Positions 43,372 through 51,432 of a stretch of DNA of 64,000 nucleotides are shown here, piece by piece (position 1 is the stretch's first letter; every line of letters begins with the position of its first letter). This DNA is from Hyphomicrobium_A sp963724945. Lineage in GTDB: Bacteria; Pseudomonadota; Alphaproteobacteria; Rhizobiales; Hyphomicrobiaceae. The notes beneath the pieces are model-generated. The model was given only the letters and a program-made list of their open reading frames with translations. It made no database searches and had not been told where the DNA came from. The translations under genes were made by a program, and so were the position numbers. The stretch lies in assembly GCA_963724945.1 (NCBI GenBank), contig CAVRWL010000003.1:930001-994000 (forward strand), written 5' to 3'.

Positions 43372-46300
43372 TTATTCGGCGGCGATGGCGGGCCGTGACG
43401 AAGGCGTGTGCGCAGTGTGTGCCGCGTGCGGCTTTGCCTGATGCTCTGCCTCGTGCCCAGTCGCGTGCGGCGGCTCGTCGGTCGGTCCGATGAAGCGTCC
43501 GAAGACGCGCCAGGCGATGCGGCCGACGTCGTCCATCACGGTGAAGAACGACGGCACGAAGATGAGCGACAAGACGGTCGACACCAGGAGGCCGCCGATG
43601 ACCGCGATCGCCATCGGCGAGCGGAACTCGCCGCCGTCGCCCAAGGCCAGCGAGCTCGGGATCATGCCGGCGACCATGGCGAGCGTCGTCATGACGATCG
43701 GGCGCGCCCGCTTGCGGCCCGCTTCGATCACAGCCTCGATGCGCCCCATGCCCTGGGCCGCCATCTCCACCGCGAAGTCGACGAGCATGATCGCGTTCTT
43801 GGTGACGATGCCCATGAGCATCAAGAGCCCGATGTAGACCGGCATGCTGATGGGGTTGTTGGTGGCGAGCAGCGCCAGCACCACGCCGCCGAACGACAAT
43901 GGCAGCGACAACAGGATCGTCACCGGCTGGGCGACGCTGCCGAACAACAGGACGAGCACGCCGAACACGAGGAGAAGCCCGGTGCCCATGGCGGTGATGA
44001 AGCCGGTTGCGACCTCGTCCTGGATCTCGGCATCGCCCGAGGGCTGCAGATGCACTCCGGCGGGCAGCTTCTGCTGATCGACGACCTTCAGGAAGGTCTC
44101 GCGCGCGCTCGAGAGCGCGTAGCGCGAGACGAGGTCGACGCCGATCTGGGCGCGGCGCTGCCGGTCGAAGCGGTTGATCGCACTCGGTCCGCGTCCGAAC
44201 GTGATGTCGGCGACGGCGTCGAGCGGGATCGCGAGGCCTTGCGCGCTCGTCACGCGCAAATTCCTGAGCCGCTGCATGTCCGCGCGCGCGTCCTCCTTGA
44301 GCTGCACGCGAATGGGCACCAGCCGGTCGCCCGCGTTGAACTTCGCCAGATTGGCGTCGATGTCGCCGATGGTTGCCACGCGGATCGTCTCCGCGATCTG
44401 GCTGGGCGCGACGCCGAGCCGAGCGGCGGCGTCGAACTTGGGCGCGACGCGCAGCTCGGGCCGGTCGAGGGAGGCATCGGCAGCGACGTTCTTGAAGCCG
44501 GGAACATGACGCAGCGCGCCTTCGAGCTTGTTGACCGCGTCTGAGAGCTTGTCGCCGTCGTTGGAGAGGATCGAGAAGGACAGCTCGCGCTCGCCGCGCT
44601 CGTTCACGTACCAGGCGCGTGTGTCGGGCACGTCGGCGAGCGTGTTGGAGATGACCGTCTTCAACTGCTTTTGCGTAAGCTTGCGCTCCGTCTTCGGCAC
44701 GAGGTGAATGAAGAGCGAGGCCTTGCGCACCTCCAGGGCGCCGGTCGGCGTCGAGCCGCCGAGGACGAACACGCTTTTGACCTCGGGAATGGCCTCGAGC
44801 ATCTCCACCATGTGGTCGGTGGTGGCGCGCGTGTCCTCGAGCGTCGCTCCGGGGGGAAGCTCGGCGGAGACGACGACGCGCGAGGTGTCCTCGTCGGGAA
44901 GGAAGCCCGTCGGCAGCAGCGTCGTCGCGTAGATCGAGCCCGCAAACAGCGCCAAGCCGGCGACGAGCGTCAGATAGCGCACTTTGAGGGTCGCCTGCAG
45001 GAAGGCGACGTAGGAGCGCATGATGAGCCCGCCGCCTTCCGTCTTCTCCGCGACCGGCCGCAGCAGATAGGCGGCCATCATCGGCGTGATGAGGCGGGCG
45101 ACGAGCAGGGAGAACAGGACGGCAACGGCGACGGTCAGGCCGAACTGCTTGAAGTATTGCCCGGCGATGCCGCCCATGAACGACACGGGCGAGAAGATCG
45201 CCACGATCGTCAGCGAGATGGCGATGACGGCGAGCCCGATCTCGTCGGCGGCCTCGATCGCGGCGCGGTAGGGCGATTTGCCGGTGCGCATGTGGCGCAC
45301 GATGTTCTCGATCTCGACGATGGCATCGTCGACGAGGATGCCGGTGACCAGCGTGATGCCCAAGAGGCTCACGAGGTTGAGGGAGAACCCCATGAGCGAC
45401 ATCGCCCAGAACGTGGGGATGGCCGACAACGGCAGCGCGATCGCGGAGATGAGGGTTGCGCGCCAGTTGCGCAGGAACAGCAGCACCACGAACACGGCGA
45501 GCACCGCGCCCTCGATCAGCGTCTCCAGCGCCGAGTGGTAGTTTCCGCGCGTATAGGTGACGGCGTCGTCGATCTTGGTGAGGCGCACATTGGGGTATTG
45601 GACGGCAAGCTCGGCGAGCTTCTTGGTGACAACGTCGGCGACGGAGAGCTCGCTCTCGCCCTTGGAGCGGAACACCGAGAAGGTCACCACCGGCTCGCCG
45701 TTGAGGCGTGCAAACGAGCGCTGCTCGCTCGCGCCGTCGATGACGCGGCCGAGGTCGCTGAGCCTTATCTCGCGTCCGCCCGGCAACACGATCTTGGTGA
45801 GCGCCAGGTCCTCGACCTTGCGCGCGCCCGCGAGCGTGCGGATCGCCTGCTCCTGCCCGCCGATGTCGCCGCGGCCGCCGCCGAGATCGACGTTGGTTGA
45901 GCGTACCTGCGCGTTGACCTCGGCGGCGGTGATGCCGAGTGCCAACAGCCGGTCGGGATCGAGCAGCACCCTGATCTCGCGGTCGACGCCGCCGTAGCGC
46001 TCCACCCGGCCCACGCCCTTCAGGCCTTGCAGCTGGCGCTTGATCACGTCGTCGACGTGCCAGGAGAGCTGCTCGAGCGTCATGCCTGGCGAGGAGGCGG
46101 CATAGGTGATGATCGACTGGCCCTCGACGTCGATCCTGCGCACGATCGGCTCGTCGATCGTGCGCGGCAGGTCGGCGCGGATCTTGTCGATCGCATCCTT
46201 GACGTCGTTGAGAGCGCGGTCCTGGTTGACCTCGAGGCGGAACTCCATCGTCGTCACCGAGGAGCCGTCGGTGACGGTGGAGACGATATGCTTGACGCCG

Positions 46301-46530
46301 GGAATGTTGGCGACGGCGTCCTCGACCTCCTTGGTGACCTGGCTCTCGAGCTCGGCCGGCGCCGCGCCCGACTGCGTCACCGTGATCGAGACGATGGGGA
46401 TGTCGATGTTGGGAAAGCGGGTCACTGGCAGCGTCATGAAGCTGATGACGCCGAGAAGCGTGAACACCGCGAACAGCACGATCGCCGGAACGGGCCGGCG
46501 GATCGACCAGGCCGATATGTTGATGCGCAT
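43372..46530 (-). CDS. RND family multidrug efflux permease (HAE1/AcrB-type)
   Basis: 1,052-residue inner-membrane proton antiporter. It opens with MRINISAWSIRRPVPAIVL and has 12 predicted membrane segments. The TM4 motif GITLVTGILVDDAIVEIENI carries the two adjacent aspartates needed for proton relay, and GIVTKNAIMLVDFA lies in TM10. The two large periplasmic porter/docking regions are intact. The last about 35 residues are a histidine- and alanine-rich tail. The start lies directly against a large palindrome, with GGGA about seven bases upstream as the only possible ribosome site. It forms an operon with the fusion protein and TetR genes upstream. Confidence 0.94.
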   Translation of the reverse strand: MRINISAWSIRRPVPAIVLFAVFTLLGVISFMTLPVTRFPNIDIPIVSITVTQSGAAPAELESQVTKEVEDAVANIPGVKHIVSTVTDGSSVTTMEFRLEVNQDRALNDVKDAIDKIRADLPRTIDEPIVRRIDVEGQSIITYAASSPGMTLEQLSWHVDDVIKRQLQGLKGVGRVERYGGVDREIRVLLDPDRLLALGITAAEVNAQVRSTNVDLGGGRGDIGGQEQAIRTLAGARKVEDLALTKIVLPGGREIRLSDLGRVIDGASEQRSFARLNGEPVVTFSVFRSKGESELSVADVVTKKLAELAVQYPNVRLTKIDDAVTYTRGNYHSALETLIEGAVLAVFVVLLFLRNWRATLISAIALPLSAIPTFWAMSLMGFSLNLVSLLGITLVTGILVDDAIVEIENIVRHMRTGKSPYRAAIEAADEIGLAVIAISLTIVAIFSPVSFMGGIAGQYFKQFGLTVAVAVLFSLLVARLITPMMAAYLLRPVAEKTEGGGLIMRSYVAFLQATLKVRYLTLVAGLALFAGSIYATTLLPTGFLPDEDTSRVVVSAELPPGATLEDTRATTDHMVEMLEAIPEVKSVFVLGGSTPTGALEVRKASLFIHLVPKTERKLTQKQLKTVISNTLADVPDTRAWYVNERGERELSFSILSNDGDKLSDAVNKLEGALRHVPGFKNVAADASLDRPELRVAPKFDAAARLGVAPSQIAETIRVATIGDIDANLAKFNAGDRLVPIRVQLKEDARADMQRLRNLRVTSAQGLAIPLDAVADITFGRGPSAINRFDRQRRAQIGVDLVSRYALSSARETFLKVVDQQKLPAGVHLQPSGDAEIQDEVATGFITAMGTGLLLVFGVLVLLFGSVAQPVTILLSLPLSFGGVVLALLATNNPISMPVYIGLLMLMGIVTKNAIMLVDFAVEMAAQGMGRIEAVIEAGRKRARPIVMTTLAMVAGMIPSSLALGDGGEFRSPMAIAVIGGLLVSTVLSLIFVPSFFTVMDDVGRIAWRVFGRFIGPTDEPPHATGHEAEHQAKPHAAHTAHTPSSRPAIAAE

Positions 46531-46608
46531 CTAGTGTCCCAATTCCGAAGTTCGCCAGAGTTCGATGCTAGGGTCCCGAGCGAACTTCGGAATCATAAGG
46601 GACACTAG
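46531..46608. repeat. Palindromic element 1 between the MFP and RND genes
   Basis: Imperfect inverted repeat. The left arm 46531-46555 starts CTAGTGTCCC and ends TTCCGAAGTTCGC; the right arm 46580-46608 is its complement with a small internal bulge. The left end touches the RND start codon. Outer termini CTAGTGT and inner edges TTCGC are shared with the second palindrome. Confidence 0.75.
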
Positions 46609-46620
46609 AATCACAGCTTT

Positions 46621-46698
46621 GCTAGTGTGATTCAGATCGAGAAATTCGCTCGATCCCGTGCCTTTTATGATGGCGAATTTCTCGATCATCACACTAGC
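46621..46698. repeat. Palindromic element 2 overlapping the MFP stop codon
   Basis: Imperfect inverted repeat. The left arm 46621-46649 starts GCTAGTGTGA and ends CGAGAAATTCGC; the right arm 46673-46698 is complementary with a three-base bulge. The TAG stop of the fusion protein gene (46694-46696) lies inside the right arm. It is the same 78-base size as element 1 and 12 bases from it. Confidence 0.75.
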
Positions 46699-47932
46699 GG
46701 GCCTCGCTGAGCTTGGCGTCGGGCAGGATGGCGCGCACGGCATCGCCGTCGCGCAGGAAGGTTCCGGCCCTGGCAACGACCATGTCGCCTTCGGCGAGCC
46801 CCTTGCGCACCTCGACGAGGGCGCCGGACAAAAGCCCGGTCTCGATGCCGCGCCGCGCGACCCGGCCCTCCTTCACGACCTGCACGTAGGCGCCGTCGGC
46901 ATCGAACACGACCGCGGACGACGGCACGGCGAGACCCTGGCTGCGCGCGGTGTCGATCGTGCCGCGTGCAAAGCCGCCGATGCGCAGCCTCGGATCGTCG
47001 CCGAGGAAGATGCGCACCCGGCCGAGCCGCGTCGCCTTGTCGACCTCGGGCGAGACGAGCCGCACGGTTCCTTCAACCTCGCCCACGCCGGCGACGGTGA
47101 TGCGGGCCTTCTGGCCGGGGGCGACCTTGGCGAGCTCGGTCTCGATCACCTCCGCGTCGAGCTCGACCTCGCCGCGGGCGATGATGCGGAACATGGGCTC
47201 GGCTGCCGCGCTCGCCATGCCGCCGATGCGCGCGGTGCGCCGGCTCACGATGCCGTCGGCCGGCGCCGTGACGTTGGTATTGTCGCGGCGCCAGGTGAGC
47301 TCGCGCCGCTGCGCCGCGACTTGCGCCTTCTCGGCCTCGGCGAGCTTGAGGCCGTCCTGCGCGGCGACGAGTTGCGCTTGCGTCGTCTTGGCCGCGGATT
47401 CGCGCTGGTCGTAGGTGCTGTCGGCGAGGTAGCCGGACTTTAACAGCGGTTTGGCGCGCTCGAACGCTGCCTCGGCCTCCTTGAGCTTGGCCGTCGCCTC
47501 CACGATCTGGCTCTTGGCCTGCGAGATCGCCGCGTCGGCGCGAGCGAGCGAGGCGTCGTTCTGGGCGAGCTGGGCGTCGAGCAATTCCTGCACCAGCTGG
47601 GCGAGCACCTCGCCCTTCTTGACGCGGTCGCCGACGTCCACCTTGAGGTCGAGCACGCGGAAGCCTTCGACCTCGGGCGCCACGAGGATCTCCTCGCGCG
47701 GCACGAGCGAGCCGGAGACGGCGACCGTCTCGGTGAACTGCGCCTGCGCCACCTTGACGACGGAGACCGCTGGCGGCGGCGTCACGGTCGTATCGTTGGC
47801 TGCAGTCTTGGCCTTGCGCCACTCCTGCACCACCTGCAGGAAGGGCTGCAGGCTCGTGACGGCGAGCGGGCCGAGGACGACTGCGGCGCCGGCCGCGGCG
47901 GCGACGGCCGGCACGAGAAGCCATTTTCTCAT
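46694..47932 (-). CDS. RND efflux periplasmic adaptor (membrane fusion protein)
   Basis: 412 residues from the ATG at 47932, which overlaps the tetR stop (ATGA). It has an N-terminal anchor (about 4-27), then SVVKVAQAQFTETVAVSGSL, lipoyl half VGDRVKKGEVLAQL, a helical hairpin (about 110-210), second lipoyl half TAPADGIVSRRTARIGG, a beta-barrel and a membrane-proximal domain (AVVFDADGAYVQVV). It connects the RND permease to a TolC-type channel, which is not encoded here. The frame is also open upstream into the first half of tetR, which should not be read as a fusion. Confidence 0.9.
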   Translation of the reverse strand: MRKWLLVPAVAAAAGAAVVLGPLAVTSLQPFLQVVQEWRKAKTAANDTTVTPPPAVSVVKVAQAQFTETVAVSGSLVPREEILVAPEVEGFRVLDLKVDVGDRVKKGEVLAQLVQELLDAQLAQNDASLARADAAISQAKSQIVEATAKLKEAEAAFERAKPLLKSGYLADSTYDQRESAAKTTQAQLVAAQDGLKLAEAEKAQVAAQRRELTWRRDNTNVTAPADGIVSRRTARIGGMASAAAEPMFRIIARGEVELDAEVIETELAKVAPGQKARITVAGVGEVEGTVRLVSPEVDKATRLGRVRIFLGDDPRLRIGGFARGTIDTARSQGLAVPSSAVVFDADGAYVQVVKEGRVARRGIETGLLSGALVEVRKGLAEGDMVVARAGTFLRDGDAVRAILPDAKLSEAR

Positions 47933-48583
47933 CGGCGCGGCTCCTCGGCTTTGCGCTTCTCGTTTGCATCCTGCGGCGTGGCAGGCTCGGCGATCGGATT
48001 GAGCAGCTTGCCGATGAGACCCATGACGGCAGGCACCAGCGTCTTGGCATCGAAATCGGGGTCGACGGCGCGGCGCATGCACATGCCGTCGGCGATCAGC
48101 GAGAACACGTGGGTGAGCGTTGGGATGTCCATCTCGGGCGCGATGCGTCCCTCGGCCGCGAGGCGGTTGAACAGCTTCTCGAAGCAGTCGGCGACGTAGC
48201 GGTCGACCGCGCGGTAGATCTCGCCGACCTTGGGGTTGCGCGTCGAATTCAAGGCCGATCTCCAGGCCCATGGTGTGCTTGTGGGCAGCCTCCTCGACGA
48301 AGTAGTGCTCTCCCAGCCCTGAGAGCGCCTTCATGACGTCGGGCGCGGCCGAGACCTCGGCGAAGCGGTCGGCGAACTCGGCGCGGTCGCGCTCGGCGAT
48401 GCCGGCGATCAGGTCCTCCTTGGAGGCGAAGTAGACGTAGAGCGCGCCCGGGCTGATCATCGCCTCCTTGCAGATGTCCTGCATGGTGGTGCGGTGGAAG
48501 CCGGCGTGGGCGAAGCAGACCGCGGCGGCGTCGAGGATGTGCTCGCGACGGGCGCGCTGGGTTGCAGGCTTGAGCTTGGGCAT
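47929..48583 (-). pseudogene. TetR family transcriptional regulator, interrupted by one frameshift
   Basis: The N-terminal helix-turn-helix (about 10-60, with DAAAVCFAHAGFHRTTMQDI and SPGALYVYFASKEDL) and the first ligand-domain helices are in one frame to GLEIGL near 48250. The rest (STRNPKVGEIYRAVDRYV to the C-terminus) is in another. The 655-base span is a multiple of three plus one, so one extra base near 48248-48256 is implied. Corrected length is about 217 residues, normal for the AcrR-like class. It overlaps the fusion protein gene by four bases and sits next to a perfect palindrome upstream, so it is the likely local repressor of the efflux operon. Confidence 0.85.
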
Positions 48584-48626
48584 GGGGCGCCTGGGTTAGC
48601 GACGTCTCTCGCTGCGTCGCAATATG

Positions 48627-48652
48627 AAACAAAACGAACGGTCGTTTTGTTT
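48627..48652. promoter_or_regulatory. Putative TetR operator upstream of the efflux operon
   Basis: Perfect 11-base inverted repeat with a four-base centre: AAACAAAACGA at 48627-48637, ACGG, TCGTTTTGTTT at 48642-48652. It lies 44 bases upstream of the tetR ATG, and its length and symmetry fit an autoregulated TetR/AcrR-type site. Confidence 0.75.
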
Positions 48653-48763
48653 ACATGAGAAGGTGGCGCCGTCAAGGCGCAGGAATGAAGCACTGTTCAG
48701 GTTGCCCGTCGGGCGCTCAATGTGGGGCGTGCATGGCGCCATCAGGCCCGTGCATAGGCGCTT

Positions 48764-48797
48764 TTCAATGCTGCATGAGCTTCAATACTGCATGAGC
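48764..48797. repeat. Tandem 17-base duplication at the 3' end of the BcsS-like gene
   Basis: TTCAATGCTGCATGAGC at 48764-48780 is followed directly by TTCAATACTGCATGAGC at 48781-48797, one mismatch. The second copy encodes the last residues and stop of the BcsS-like gene; the first copy lies just after the stop. Confidence 0.7.
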
Positions 48798-49555
48798 CAA
48801 TTGAGCGTGACGTAGGGATCGGTCATGTCGGTGGCGTTCTCGAGGAAGCGGCCGGCGACCCCGCCCGCGAGCGAGACTTCCCCGCCGACCCACTCGTAGC
48901 GCACGAACAAGCCGCCGCGCATGTCCTTGTCGAGCGCATTGCCGTCGACGCGCGCCTCCGCCCCCAGGGACACGCCTTCCAGGATGCGATAACCCGTGCG
49001 TACGCGCCCGGCATAGGTCTGGTGCGCGCTCGTCCAGTTGGCGTCGACTGAGGACCAGGCGTTTGCGCCCATGTTGAGCCAAAGCTCGCCGACCGCCTTG
49101 GGGCCGTAGGCGAGGCCGCTCACTGGGTTTTCCGGATCATTTGGGCTGATGTCGTGTTCGATCGCCGTGGCGCCGACGAACGCCTTCGCCGTCAGCGGCC
49201 CGAGCCGCTTCAGGTACCCGACGAGCACGTCGGTGAAGACCGTCCGCGCCGCAAAGGAGCGCAGCTGTGCGTCGCGCTCGCCGCTGTAGCTGTACTCGCC
49301 GTAGCCGGCGGCGGCGCGCAGGCGCAGCCCATCGGTGAAGATGCCGCCATAGGGGGCGATCGTCGCGCCGGTGTAGACCAGCCAGACGTGGCTTGCGGTG
49401 TCGGCGCCTGCCCAGATCTCCTGAGAGAAGCGGAGCTGCTGTGGATCGGCGCGCGCGCTGGGGCTGGCAAGAATCAGCATGACGGCCGTCACGGCGCGCA
49501 ATATTCCGAGCGCCATGGCCGAGTGAAACGCAGCTGGTTTGGCCTCCCCCAGCAT
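48782..49555 (-). CDS. bcsS: BcsS-family (cellulose biosynthesis protein S) outer-membrane protein
   Basis: 257 residues from the ATG at 49555 (ATG 49516 is an alternative), with a signal peptide ending near ASPSARA and a beta-rich mature protein. Blocks seen are EIWAGADTASHVWLVYTGA, GLRLRAAAGYGEYSY and GYLKRLGPLTAKAFVG. BcsS occurs in alphaproteobacterial cellulose loci with an unknown role, probably as a beta-barrel in the outer membrane. No cellulose synthase genes lie in the window, so here it is an orphan. Divergent from the phasin gene across an AT-rich region. Confidence 0.8.
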   Translation of the reverse strand: MLGEAKPAAFHSAMALGILRAVTAVMLILASPSARADPQQLRFSQEIWAGADTASHVWLVYTGATIAPYGGIFTDGLRLRAAAGYGEYSYSGERDAQLRSFAARTVFTDVLVGYLKRLGPLTAKAFVGATAIEHDISPNDPENPVSGLAYGPKAVGELWLNMGANAWSSVDANWTSAHQTYAGRVRTGYRILEGVSLGAEARVDGNALDKDMRGGLFVRYEWVGGEVSLAGGVAGRFLENATDMTDPYVTLNWLMQY

Positions 49556-49955
49556 GTACAAATAAAGAACAACTCAAGAACTACAGCAACGTCACGTCAA
49601 TTCTTGCGGAATTGAAGCGAGTAACTGTTGCGATGTCAACTGTAATAAGAAGTGATACTTGGAACGCTCTACTTTTGAGCGAGAAAGTACTTATAAAATA
49701 CTACTTGAGGTTGTATTAGCACCCGGCGTTGACGCGTTCGGAGCCGCCTATCCACGGCGCAAAGCGGAACATGCGCCGCCGCGACGAACCGTGCGTCCAC
49801 GTCGTTTTTGCTGTGCATGCCGCACCCAAACCGTCATGCTTCCGACGGCTTCGAGTGCTAATATTTTAAGCATAGGGTTCATACCCTCAACGGAGACGGC
49901 CCAAGCCCGGCTCCCCCGCCGCAATCAGGCCGTCCATGTCCTAGGGAGACGTGCA
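49556..49955. other. AT-rich intergenic region between the BcsS-like and phasin genes
   Basis: About 400 bases, notably AT-rich at 49560-49720 compared with all neighbours. It contains a seven-base inverted repeat (TCAATTC at 49597-49603, GAATTGA at 49609-49615), a CGCTC/GAGCG hairpin near 49655-49671, and TATAAAAT-like sequence near 49693. An open frame from 49659 runs into the phasin gene, but its first 99 residues read as non-coding. Confidence 0.5.
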
Positions 49956-50387
49956 ATGGCTGCTGCCGCGACGCGCGCTCAAGCGAACGGGAAATCGCCA
50001 ATTCACAGCATGTATCAGATGTACTTCGGCGGCCTCGAGGCGTTCGGCCAGGCCTATGACCCCTTCATGAAGGGCTTCGCGCGCGCGCAGCTCGAGTGGA
50101 CGGGCCTGATAAGCCGCAGGGCGCAAGCCTACATGGAGGTGCCGAGCCGGCTCAGCCAGTGCCGTACACCGCAAGACGTCGTCAACGAGCAGGTGCGGTT
50201 CTGGCGCACGGCGTACGAGGAGTATTCCGGCAGCATGGGGCGCATCACCGAGGCGCTCGCGTTCTGCACCATGCCACCCTTTGGCTTTGGGAGTGGCGCC
50301 GAGGAGGCCGAGAGCGCGCACGACTACATCACGTTCCCCGAGACCAAAGAGCCCGGGCGCGGCCCCCGCGAGCGCAAGGCGGCCTAA
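49956..50387 (+). CDS. Phasin family protein
   Basis: 143 residues from ATG 49956, with the ribosome site AGGGAGA seven bases upstream. Helical phasin core (about 20-110): MYQMYFGGLEAFGQAYDPFM, then EVPSRLSQCRTPQDVVNEQV. The block around RTPQDVVNEQ is a hallmark of the phasin 2 group. Phasins coat polyhydroxyalkanoate granules, though some small ones have other roles. No PHA synthase lies nearby, so the link to storage is inference. Convergent with the IalB gene. Confidence 0.75.
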   Translation: MAAAATRAQANGKSPIHSMYQMYFGGLEAFGQAYDPFMKGFARAQLEWTGLISRRAQAYMEVPSRLSQCRTPQDVVNEQVRFWRTAYEEYSGSMGRITEALAFCTMPPFGFGSGAEEAESAHDYITFPETKEPGRGPRERKAA

Positions 50388-50455
50388 AGCCGACGGCAAA
50401 CGCGAGGCTCGTTATGAGCGGCGGCGTCTGGCCGCGCGCGCGATAGGGGCTGGCG

Positions 50456-51031
50456 CTATTTCAGGTCTTCGAGCGCTTCCTTGAAGCCCGCAAGCGAGAT
50501 CGGAATTCCGATGCCCGCTTCTTCCGTCTGGAAGATGATGAAGATTGCCGTCTTGCCGTTCTTGAGCTGCTCGATCAGGGGGTCCTCGACGACCACCTGG
50601 GCGTAGCAGGCGAAGCTGTGGCAGCGCAGGAAGGGGGCGTGCCCGACATCCTTGTCGTCGATCTTGAGGCCGAGCCCGGGGGGCAGCAGGATCCCCAGAG
50701 GCGCAAAAACGCGCAGGACGCGCGTGCCGTTGGAGAACTTCTGGAAGTAGACCGTGAGGCCGATGTTGTTGCGGTCCTGCGCCGTCACGCTCTGCACCAG
50801 CGCGCAGATCTCCTTCTTGGCGCCCGGCGGCGGCGGCTTGCAGACGACCTGCCAATCGCCGTGCTGGGCCTTGACGGTTCCCTCTTGCGCCAGCGCGTGC
50901 CGAGCCCCGCAGACGAGCACGAGCGCGAGGATCGCCAGGAATCTCGCCGACGGCCGCGGCAGAGGAGCGGGGCAAATTCGGCAAAGGATTTTGCAAAGAG
51001 AATGATCGTGGCCCGGAAGGATGCTTGGCAC
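50456..51031 (-). CDS. Invasion-associated locus B (IalB) family protein
   Basis: 191 residues from a GTG at 51031. The hydrophobic segment about 31-48 with GARHALA marks a signal peptide after a long basic N-region, so the true start may be later. The mature domain has HGDWQVVCKPPPPGAKKEICAL and a cysteine pair in RCHSFACYAQ. IalB proteins are widespread periplasmic proteins of Hyphomicrobiales; the name comes from Bartonella and does not imply pathogenicity. Convergent with the phasin gene. Confidence 0.85.
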   Translation of the reverse strand: MPSILPGHDHSLCKILCRICPAPLPRPSARFLAILALVLVCGARHALAQEGTVKAQHGDWQVVCKPPPPGAKKEICALVQSVTAQDRNNIGLTVYFQKFSNGTRVLRVFAPLGILLPPGLGLKIDDKDVGHAPFLRCHSFACYAQVVVEDPLIEQLKNGKTAIFIIFQTEEAGIGIPISLAGFKEALEDLK

Positions 51032-51432
51032 GCAGTGCTCCTGCGATTTCGCGCTTGCGAATAGATTGCCCGGTCAAGGTGAAGGGCGGCGACGCGTACG
51101 TTTGAGGCGGGCTACGTGTCGGCTTCGTCGTCGTCCCGGAATCGGGCCAAAGTTTGAAGAGCCGCAGCGCGCGGCGGCTGCCATGCAAGGCAATGTTTCT
51201 GCCGGCACTCAACGCGTGGAAATGCCGCATAAAGCTTGACTTGAGCCGGGGAAGGCGATTGTGCTTCTTAGTCGATTGAGGGAACGTGCAACCCGCGTCC
51301 GGGAGCACAGTGGCAGCGTCGCGGGTGTTTGTGAGAGCGACCGCAGAGAAGAGCCTAACGAAAGGCGCTTGCGGTTCGTGGCTGTAGGGGAGGGTCTCGG
51401 CGAGCGCGCCGGGCAGCACTGGGAGCGGATGA
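51032..51432. other. Divergent intergenic region upstream of the cytochrome oxidase operon
   Basis: About 400 bases between the IalB-family gene (minus) and coxB (plus), presumably carrying the cox promoter. TTGACT at 51236-51241 is a candidate -35, but no convincing -10 follows. No gene or stable hairpin recognised. Confidence 0.4.

Noticed and set aside
46694..48583. A single TetR-MFP fusion protein of 629 residues
   Set aside because: The frame is continuous only because tetR is frameshifted; the middle part reads as nonsense while the true tetR end lies in another frame and overlaps the MFP ATG.
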